From NCBI GenBank assembly GCA_032718475.1, contig JAUCBJ010006456.1:1-64000 (forward strand): a stretch of 64,000 nt of DNA. Direction: 5' to 3'. Under the pieces are notes generated by a model, which ran no database searches, was not told the DNA's origin, and saw nothing but the letters and a program-made list of their open reading frames with translations. The stretch is from Nemertoderma westbladi (lineage: Eukaryota; Xenacoelomorpha; Nemertodermatida; Nemertodermatidae). Positions 56,067 to 64,000 of the stretch are shown piece after piece. Made by a program: the position numbers and the translations under genes. The first letter of the stretch is position 1. Each line of letters begins with the position of its first letter.

Positions 56067-57544
56067 CTAAAACAAAATTCACTGTTCTATACGAATTTCA
56101 TAAAGTACATCAATTTTTAACTTCGGACTATGACAACAGACCAGCAGTAACTGGGTTCTGGGGTAGAACCCTCCACCAATATCTTGATGGCTTTAATATC
56201 AGCTTAAAGCATTGATCTAGCGAAGAATCAATAGCTTTTCTGCTACCAGAAAACGCACATCATTGTGTCAGTTCTCAACCCACTACTTGCAGATACCAAT
56301 GTGGAGCCATTAGCAATGTGGACCATTATGACTTTAGAAGTTTCTTATCAGTACCAGTAGTCACGGAAGCAGCTGAAGTATGAGGAGCTTGTCCGTGAAG
56401 TCAAACTATCCAGTTTTACACCCCTCATCTTCTCACCCTTCAGGGGAATGGCGCCGACAACCCAGCAATTTTTGAAACTACTACTACTACTAGGTCGAGC
56501 GAACTCGACTAATTTTTGAACATTTTTTGTTGGTCCACAAACATTGTTTGTGGACATAGTGGACAAGCGCGGTATATGTTATTCAGATTGCGTTTCACTG
56601 ACCTAGAGGCATTTAAGTTTCTCGCTGTTGAGATCATTTCTAATGCATGCCTTTATGGGAACCACTCCACCTCCAGACCTCCAGTCCACCATGCAATAGC
56701 GAGACCTCATAATCGCGTTGTCAAACGCTGATACCTGTACCGGTATCATGACATAAACTGATAGATATGGTATCATGACATAAACTGCTCCAATGGTACC
56801 TAGGCCTAAGTAAGAAGCTATGTTATTAAATATTCTTATTGGTATGGTTGCTCGTTGACGGGGTATTACTTGGATTCTATGGAGAAACAGTGTGATTTTC
56901 TGTAATTAATATCAACGCCTGCGCTTTTTATAATGCAGCAGATAAGTGCATTATACCTTGCATATAATAATATCGATTTTTGTTTTCTACAGCTTGATGA
57001 TGGCGGCAACAGCCAGGCACCTCTCGAAAAATTTGGAATTGTAGACAGTGTACTTTGTTTGATCAACAATTAGACAACACTTAGGGTAAAAATATTTCCA
57101 ATATGCGAATGAACACATTTTCTATTTGTTTTTTTACCGGATGGTTTGTTAGCCTACTGCTGGCCATGCATTGCTTCAGACATTACCGGTGATGTAAATG
57201 TATAACATGCAACTAATGCAGAAGGCATTAAAATAATTGGCCTACAGTTGCTCAGAAAATATCTGACACAGCTTTACTTTGTATGGCCTTATATTATAGG
57301 AGGTAATGAACTGCACACATAACTGTTCTCTATGTAATACATCTGTAGATTGCGAGAAAAGAGTGGTCCATCTGTTCCTTTTTTGCATTATCATCAAGAA
57401 TATATGATTATACCAACTGATCAAAATCACAACAGATTAGACTCCAGCAGTAATAATTATATCATAATTTTACAATGCACTGCTGGCTCACATAATAAAC
57501 AAAGACATTAGAAATAAAAATAAATTGTTGAACAAGAGACTCAC

Positions 57545-57583
57545 TTGTTTCAGCTTGAGTGGTTGTAGTATCCGGCTGAGTAC
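57545..57583 (-). CDS. Thr-rich exon, single copy
   Basis: 39 bp, phase 1, donor ACAA|GTGAGT, acceptor GTTTAATAG. It encodes STQPDTTTTQAET. Using the alternative AG six bases inside would put a stop in frame, which shows that the outer acceptor is the right one here and probably in the array as well. Confidence 0.7.
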
Positions 57584-57689
57584 CTATTAAACAAAACAAA
57601 TTTAGTAAATAATTATTCAACTTTAAAAATTAATTATCAATTAATTATTTAAAAATTGTTATATATTAATTACTTAATTTATTATTTCC

Positions 57690-58335
57690 CCATTATCGCC
57701 CTGCTCTCTAATACGCTAGCAGATGCACAGCTTCTACTGAATAAAGTGGAGAGGCCGGCTAAGGAGGTTGGATTGCATATAAATGGCACCAAGACCGAAT
57801 TTATGACCTTTAATGTTGATGGAAATGTGACAACCATTGATAGTAATCAACTAAGGAAGGTCGACGACTTCCACTACCTTGGATCATGGATAGAGAGTAG
57901 CGAAAAGGACATAGAAGTTAGGAAGGCAAAGGCTTGGGTAGCTCTATCAAAAATGGATACCATCTGGAAATCAGATCTCTCCAGGCACCTAAAGACTAAG
58001 TTCTTTCGAGCCACAGTGGAAAGTGTATTTTTATACGGGGGTGAGACCTGGACACTGACTAAATCTCTTGAACAACGAATTGATGGTTGCTACACAAGAC
58101 TACTATACTAAGGGCAGCCATAAACACCAGGTGGAGACAACACATGACAAATGCCGAGCTTTATGGAACAATACCGCCTGTATCAACCACCCTCCGTGAA
58201 CGCAGATTAAGATTCAGTGGGCACTACCATACCAGGTCATACCAGGTCTACTTTTCTGGCAACCAACTCATGGAAAGCGTAGTCGTGGACGACCGGCCAT
58301 AACATATATAGATCAACTTGAAAGGGATACAGGTT
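57690..58335 (+). mobile_element. LINE family B, copy 2 (3' part)
   Basis: Starts inside the RT after the FADD block (NTLADAQLLLNKVERPAKEVG) and follows copy 1 closely (TKTEFMTFNVDGN, LRKVDDFHYLGSWI, FLYGGETWTLTKSLEQ). A 4-bp duplication near 58105 shifts the frame, then RERRLRFSGHY. It ends at about 58335 without the TAG tail. Confidence 0.8.
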
Positions 58336-58366
58336 CGTAAATGGGAATCGATGACGATCTGTAATG

Positions 58367-58728
58367 TGAAAATGTAATGCAGTATAACAGTTTATTGATT
58401 GTAGTGTTCAGTTTATTTGTTGTGTTTATTTTCAGTGTGGTGGAATCTGTGCTACCTCACAAGATAACACCATGTATATGTCCATATGGATCAGAGAAAA
58501 GTAGACGGTTATGATTGAGGGTAATTATGTGCCTAAGTTTGTAGAAAATACCACTGCATTTAGAGAATATTTGAGTACCTGATTTTTATGTGTTTTCTTT
58601 CCAATGTAGTTTTGAATCTTTACAAATGCCTAGTAATTTGGTGCGTCTGTCCGTTTGATATCGTGTTGTTAATAATTTTAATTTGTAACCTGGTGGGTGC
58701 TATTGTTGGTAGTAGGAATATATCCATA
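58367..58728 (+). repeat. Dispersed 360-bp repeat, copy 2
   Basis: Counterpart of 3735-4100. The candidate reading frame is broken here by a TAG at about 58503. It is followed by unique sequence and a C tract of about 28 bases (58889-58917). Confidence 0.6.
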
Positions 58729-58919
58729 TATCATAATTAGCACTAAATTATCATAACTATATTACAAAAAAAATTTTTTTAAAGCAACCTTCAGTTATCG
58801 ATTGACCCTTCTACAAAAAATTATTAATTTCTGACAAAGCCTTGCCCTGTTACTATTGGTTTTCATTGACTGTGTCATTTTATAGCGCGACCCCCCCCCC
58901 CCCCCCCCCCCCCCCCCTT

Positions 58920-60645
58920 AACAAATAAAGCCATTAAAGCCTTAAATGGTTGCACAAGTTACTAACTTGTAGTAGGAGCATTAGTTGTTGTAGCAGCTTC
59001 TGAAAGTAAAACAAAATTAAGACATGATATTTATGAATCTCTGAAATAATATTCATATTTTAATATTAACAAAAAGCCATTAAAGCCTAAAATGGTTGCA
59101 ATAGTTACTAACTTGTAGTAGGAGCATTAGTTGTTGTTGAGGTTGTTGTTGTAGCAGCTTCTGAAAGTAAAACAAAATTAAGACATGATATTTATGAATC
59201 TCTGAAATAATATTCATATTTTAATATTAACAAAAAGCCATTAAAGCCTAAAATGGTTGCACTAGTTACTAACTTGTAGTAGGAGCATTAGTTGTTGTTG
59301 AGGTTGTTGTTGTAGCAGCTTCTGTACCTAAAACAAAATTAAGACATGATATTTATGAATCTCTGAAATAATATTCATATTTTAATATTAACAAAAAGCC
59401 ATTAAAGCCTAAAATGGTTGCAATAGTTACTAACTTGTAGTAGGAGCATTAGTTGTTGTTGAGGTTGTTGTTGTAGCAGCTTCTGAAAGTAAAACAAAAT
59501 TAAGACATGATATTTATGAATCTCTGAAATAATATTCATATTTTAATATTAACAAAAAGCCATTAAAGCCTAAAATGGTTGCACTAGTTACTAACTTGTA
59601 GTAGGAGCATTAGTTGTTGTTGAGGTTGTTGTTGTAGCAGCTTCTGAAAGTAAAACAAAATTAAGACATGATATTTATGAATCTCTGAAATAATATTCAT
59701 ATTTTAATATTAACAAAAAGCCATTAAAGCCTCAAATGGTTGCACTAGTTACTATCTTGTCGTAGGAGCAGTAGTTGTTGTTGAGGTTGTTGTTGTAGCA
59801 GCTTCTGTAACTAAAACAAAATCAAAACATGATATTTATGAATCTCTGAAATAATATTCATATTTTAATATTAACAAAAAGCCATTAAAGCCTAAAATGG
59901 TTGCACTAGTTACTAACTTGTAGTAGGAGCATTAGTTGTTGTTGAGGTTGTTGTTGTAGCAGCTTCTGTACCTAAAAAAAAATTAAAACATGATATTTAT
60001 GAATGGAAGCAGGACAATTCGGTCCCGGACAATTCGGTCCGGACAATTCGGTCCCAAAACATGCATATTAATGGGACCGAATTGTCCGGGACCGAATTGT
60101 CCTACATCCTATATGAATCTCTGCAATAATATTCATATTTTAATCTTAACAAAAAGCCATTAAAGCCTAAAATGGTTGCACTAGTTATTAACTTGTAGTA
60201 GGAGCATTAGTTGTTGTTGAGATTGTTGTTGTAGCAGCTTCTGAAAGTAAAACAAAATTAAGACATGATATTTATGAATCTCTGAAATAATATTCATATT
60301 TTAATATTAACAAAAAGCCATTAAAGCCTGAAATGGTTGCACCAGTTACTAACTTGTAGTAGGAGCATTAGTTGTTGTTGAGGTTGTTGTAGGAGGATCT
60401 TCTGTTCCTAAAACAAAAAAATAAAACATGATATTTATGAATCTCTACAATAATATTCATATTTTTATCTAAACAAAAAGCCATTAAAGCCTAAAATGGT
60501 TGCACTAGTTATTAACTTGTAGTAGGAGCATTAGTTGTTGAGGGTGTTGTTGTAGCAGCTTCTGAAAGTAAAACAAAATTAAGACATGATATTTATGAAT
60601 TTGTGAAATAACATTCATATTTTAATCTTAACAAATAAAGCCATT
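58920..60645 (-). repeat. Array of ten tandem Thr-rich exon units (left block)
   Basis: Head-to-tail units of about 160 bp. Exons on the minus strand: 58967-58999 (33 bp), 59113-59160, 59274-59321, 59435-59482, 59596-59643, 59757-59804, 59918-59965, 60193-60240, 60354-60401 (48 bp each) and 60517-60561 (45 bp). Each stands between a TTTCAG or TTTTAGGTACAG acceptor and an ACAA|GTTAGTAA donor and enters and leaves in phase 1. The peptide is KAATTTTSTTTNAPTT. Lengths differ only by multiples of three. The 59757 unit has GA instead of GT at its donor. These exons would build an O-glycosylated stalk. Confidence 0.85.
60005..60109. mobile_element. 105-bp MITE in an array intron
   Basis: Inverted ends GGAAGCAGGACAATTCGG / CCGAATTGTCCTACATCC, with a second inner copy of GGACAATTCGGTCC on each side. 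Flanks TTTATGAAT (59996-60004) and TATATGAAT (60110-60118) agree at eight of nine bases; the neighbouring units have this word once, so it is a target duplication. A 9-bp duplication fits Mutator-like elements. Confidence 0.75.
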
Positions 60646-61307
60646 AAGGGGGGGTATACCAATTCTGGAAGGATTTGAATAGACTTCATATTCATTGTAA
60701 AAACTAAGTTGATGCTACGCCAAGGAAGAAGAAGGAACATAGGTGATTGTAATACGAATACTATAATGAGGTAGTTGTAGTAGACAACAGACTGGTAGAT
60801 CGGTAGATAACAGAAATGGTGATATGCATAAAGCAGGTAACTTGACCGGTAAGGGGCCTTGGTACCTAACACATCTGTACACTGACCAGCCGGCTAGGTT
60901 CGAGCCTAACCCAGCACAGTCAACCATATCCTAGGAAAGGATGATTAACATCCCAATCTAACTACAGTAGTGTGAGGTATGGCGTGATCTCTTTCCTAAA
61001 ATATGACTATAACACAAACACAAACAACATAAACACTACTGGAAAATATAAAGACAAGCTAAATAAGTCGGAAGTATGCATATGACTAAGTATAGAACAA
61101 ATACTGCAAATAGATTATTCCCGTGTCTAACTACTGTATAGTGCTATGCCTAAATATATATATATATATATATATATAGTCCTATAGGATATACCATTTC
61201 AAAAATAAACATGGATCTTAGTACATTATAAGTGGGGAAAAGACATCAACCCGGGATGTACTAACAGCTTGTGTTAGTGACACGCCTGAGCGGGGTACCC
61301 ATAATAA

Positions 61308-62291
61308 TCAGGTTGACGTCAAAGCCGTTTGGGACGTTGATGGATAGGAGTAACTGGGTGGAACCCAACACTGCTGGGGCCTTGTTCGTCGGCGAAATCT
61401 CAATCTCATCAGTAGCATTGTGTGGTGTGACGACCGCCTCAAGCTGAGTACCTTTTTCCAGTGTATTGATTTTGGACCAGAACCACAAGCCAATTGAGAC
61501 TCAGGAGTCTTTAAACTTATCTCATCCTCATCAGAGGACTCTGCAGACAGCATGTCATAGTCATTAAATGGTATAGTTGGTACAAGTAAACAATCAGCCT
61601 TCCATACACGATAGGAGTGGGCACGCAATTGTGAACCAACGAACTTACTTACATTACACCACTCTCCATCAATGGCTGACGCAATATGGTGGGTGCGTGC
61701 GCATAAAGATATTGGGTCTGAGTATAAGTAAACTAAGTCTCCGACAGAGATAGAGCGTGGTTGTGGATTAACTGTGGGCTGCTGTGCGTTTGAATGGGCA
61801 CTGGGTCCATGATTGGCTATACGATCACCATGACGTTGGGAAATAAGTTCAATGCCATTAACGGGTATCTGTTCACCAGTGAACTGGTCCCATTGGAGTA
61901 GAATCTCGTGGGAGGAGAGGCCAGCGAAGCGTAGATGTAAATTTAGATTAGATACTGCAATAGTGACCATGGTAGAAGAATATGGGCCTCCTGTTGGTAA
62001 GAGCTTATGGAGCTCACCTTCCAATTCCTGGACAGCACGTTCAGCAACTGGGTTCTTGTCTGGGTTTTTGTGGCGCCCAACTTCAATCCAGAGGTGGTGC
62101 CATTCTAGTATTGTGTCAACGGTAAGAGAATGAAACCCAGGAGCAGGGTCAGTACTTATGACAGTGCACGGGCCACTCAGTGGACATAAGCCTGAACCTA
62201 GGATGATGAGGGCATCACAAAATGTAGACTTACATTCATCTGGTACTAAACATGCAGTGGTATATGAAGATGCACATTCACGGAGAAGCAA
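61308..62291 (-). CDS. Retroelement integrase, C-terminal half
   Basis: 327 residues. ISTDPAPGFHSLTVD carries the second catalytic Asp and KNPVAERAVQELEGEL the Glu, exactly 35 residues apart (DD35E). The tail has LRFAGLSSHEILLQWDQFTGEQIPV, SVGDLVYLYSD and KFVGSQLRAHSYRVWKADCL. This tail is typical of an integrase family common in fish and cnidarian genomes (gypsy-related in my recollection). The N-terminal zinc domain and first Asp are missing. The last 60 residues after CGSGPK probably lie outside the true gene. Confidence 0.75.
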   Translation of the reverse strand: MLLRECASSYTTACLVPDECKSTFCDALIILGSGLCPLSGPCTVISTDPAPGFHSLTVDTILEWHHLWIEVGRHKNPDKNPVAERAVQELEGELHKLLPTGGPYSSTMVTIAVSNLNLHLRFAGLSSHEILLQWDQFTGEQIPVNGIELISQRHGDRIANHGPSAHSNAQQPTVNPQPRSISVGDLVYLYSDPISLCARTHHIASAIDGEWCNVSKFVGSQLRAHSYRVWKADCLLVPTIPFNDYDMLSAESSDEDEISLKTPESQLACGSGPKSIHWKKVLSLRRSSHHTMLLMRLRFRRRTRPQQCWVPPSYSYPSTSQTALTST

Positions 62292-62337
62292 AATCCACTG
62301 AGAATACTGATGGATTACATCAGCTGCAAAACGCTAA

Positions 62338-62366
62338 ACGCTAGGCCTTGTCCCCAGGCCTAGCGT
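62338..62366. repeat. Perfect 11-bp stem-loop
   Basis: ACGCTAGGCCT and AGGCCTAGCGT around TGTCCCC. Lies about 45 bp upstream of the integrase frame within the same insertion. Confidence 0.7.
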
Positions 62367-62650
62367 GTTACCAACTACCGAAGTAGAAGGAGGTTGTCTA
62401 GGCCTCAATAACTATCAGGCAACCCTGACAGCTGAGAGTATTGCTTGATTTTGCCTCCCACCCCTGGCCCTTAAATATCTGATATGAGTGCCATGCCCCG
62501 TAAAGTCGCCCCAATATTCGCCCATAAATCACCCCCAGTCTATCGAATGTATCCAAATTTTATGTTCCCGCACCCAGTACTGATATTGGCACATTCATAA
62601 AAATAAATTCAAAAAATATGTAACTCGCGTTATGATAAAGTGAAATACCA

Positions 62651-63635
62651 CGAACAATAATATTCATATTTTAATCTTAACAAAAAGCCATTAAAGCCTG
62701 AATTGGATGCACTAGTTACTAACTTGTAGTAGGAGCAATAGTTGTTGAGGTTGTTGTTGTAGCAGCTTCTGTACCTAAAACAAAATCAAAACATGATATT
62801 TATGAATCTCTGCAATAATATTCATATTTTAATCTTAACAAAAAGCCATTAAAGCCTGAAATGGTTGCACTAGTTACTAACTTGTAGTAGGAGCATTAGT
62901 TGTTGTTGAGGTTGTTGTTGTAGCAGCTTCTGTACCTAAAACAAAATTAGAACATGATATTTATGAATCTCTGCAATAATATTCATATTTTAATCTTAAC
63001 AAAAAGCCATTAAAGCCTAAAATGGTTGCACTAGTTACTAACTTGTAGTAGGAGCATTAGTTGTTGTTGAGGTTGTTGTTGTAGCAGCTTCTGTACCTAA
63101 AACAAAATTAGAACATGATATTTATGAATCTCTGCAATAATATTCATATTTTAATCTTAACAAAAAGCCATTAAAGCCTGAAATGGTTGCACTAGTTACT
63201 AACTTGTAGTAGGAGCAATAGTTGTTGAGGTTGTTGTTGTAGCAGCTTCTGTACCTAAAACAAAATCAAAACATGATATTTATGAATCTCTGCAATAATA
63301 TTCATATTTTAATCTTAACAAAAAGCCATTAAAGCCTAAAATGGTTGCACTAGTTACTAACTTGTAGTAGGAGCATTAGTTGTTGTTGAGGTTGTTGTTG
63401 TAGCAGCTTCTGTACCTAAAACAAAATTTGAACATGATATTTGTGAATCTCTACAATAATATTCATATTTTAATCTTAACAAATAAATCCATTAAAGCCT
63501 AAAATGGTTGCACTAGTTACTAACTTGTAGTAGGAGCATTAGTTGTTGTTGAGGTTGTTGTTGTAGCAGCTTCTGTACCTAAAACAAAATTTGAACATGA
63601 TATTTGTGAATCTCTACAATAATATTTATTATCGA
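62651..63635 (-). repeat. Array of six tandem Thr-rich exon units (right block)
   Basis: Continues the left block. Exons 62724-62768 (45 bp), 62882-62929, 63043-63090, 63204-63248 (45 bp), 63362-63409 and 63525-63572. All six here carry the GTACAG extension at the acceptor (STEAATTTT...). Units 62724 and 63204 share the same in-frame loss of one Thr codon and the CAATAG change, evidence of a two-unit duplication within the block. The array ends at about 63635. Confidence 0.85.
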
Positions 63636-63819
63636 ATCTTAACCGAGTCAACAATGTTATTAGAAAGGATAATGGGCATCAATTGGCAGCCGAAGGAACA
63701 TGCCATTTTCTCTCTAAGTATGTAGTCACGTGGACACCTTAATCTCATTACCATGCCAGAGGACATGACCACATTGCGGTCAATATTAAGAATATAAAAT
63801 TTTTGCTACAAAAATCAGG

Positions 63820-63950
63820 TTGCAATATTTCCAGTGAAAACTTTTTCTCAGGACTTCTCAAACTCCAAGGATGGATTGTCCCCTTCACAAAGGTTATTTG
63901 GCCACCTGTTGAGGTCTCGCGTCCTAACGATAGACAGCAGATGCCCGTGA
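63820..63950 (+). pseudogene. Possible integrase tail fragment
   Basis: A plus-strand frame contains NSKDGLSPSQRLFGHLLRSRV, like the segment after the integrase core of gypsy-type elements (SP-Q-LFGR-LR). Short and followed by stops. Weak. Confidence 0.35.
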
Positions 63951-64000
63951 GTGGCAGAAGGATGCTGAATCTTCTGATCAGGAAGGGCGTAATACTGCCA

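Larger units (their letters stand above)
60646..62650 (-). mobile_element. Retroelement insertion splitting the exon array
   Basis: The array unit breaks after CCATTAAG (about 60645) and an intact unit resumes at about 62655. Between lie an integrase gene (minus), a (TA)n run at 61154-61178 and non-coding sequence. I see no LTR pair or clear target duplication, so boundaries are approximate. Confidence 0.6.

Noticed and set aside
58920-63635. CRISPR-like regular repeats
   Set aside because: Units are ~160 bp with splice sites and a coding core, spacers are not unique, and the genome is eukaryotic.

Overview
The window is eukaryotic, intron-bearing, AT-rich DNA. It has tRNA-derived SINE-like sequence, several families of non-LTR and LTR retrotransposons, TTAA-flanked MITEs, an alpha-kinase gene end, and an EGF/Thr-rich surface-protein gene with phase-1 exons. 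Frequent short palindromes (TAGGCCTA, ACCGGT, GTAC) and the mix of TE types suggest a marine invertebrate, perhaps an echinoderm or another deuterostome. That placement is inference from style, not from a marker gene. Most of the window is mobile-element sequence, much of it nested.

Layout. 0-9 kb: a short terminal exon of an unrecognised conserved protein, LINE fragments, a gag fragment of an LTR family here called E (copy E1), two units of a Thr-rich exon repeat, minisatellites, and the 3' end of a minus-strand LINE. 9.2-10.9 kb: a TTAA-flanked repeat (P1) inserted in that LINE. 13.2-15.4 kb: E2, a complete small LTR element with a 5-bp target duplication (AGCAT), inserted in the last codons of an alpha-kinase gene whose last exon follows at 15.4-15.9 kb. 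16.8-18.4 kb: broken BEL/Pao-type pol. 19.3 kb: a SINE. 20.4-22.1 kb: a second TTAA repeat (P2). 22.4-22.7 kb: a 15-bp satellite. 22.8-29.3 kb: E3, a complete LTR element with two near-identical LTRs, TG...CA ends and a perfect TGATA target duplication. E3 has gag with a CCHC knuckle but no recognisable pol.

31.35-42.18 kb is a 10.8-kb DNA transposon with near-identical inverted ends and inverted arrays of 35-bp subterminal repeats. It carries an intact 660-residue Tnp2/CACTA-like transposase, a HECT-type ubiquitin ligase reading frame broken by one in-frame stop inside a Cys-pair motif, and, in opposite orientation, a DDE integrase-like gene also broken by one stop. This is the most unusual cargo in the window.

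42.8-63.6 kb is a minus-strand host gene cluttered with TEs. It has an array of at least 16 nearly identical ~48-bp phase-1 Thr-rich exons, further Thr-rich exons, an EGF exon, a calcium-binding EGF exon (the junction makes DIDEC), and a last exon with a glycosylated domain, a Ser/Thr stalk and a hydrophobic tail. It looks like a membrane-attached mucin-like protein whose stalk length can vary through exon copy number. Its introns hold LINE families A and B, an E4 LTR fragment, copia fragments, a MITE with 9-bp flanking repeats and an integrase-bearing insertion that splits the exon array.
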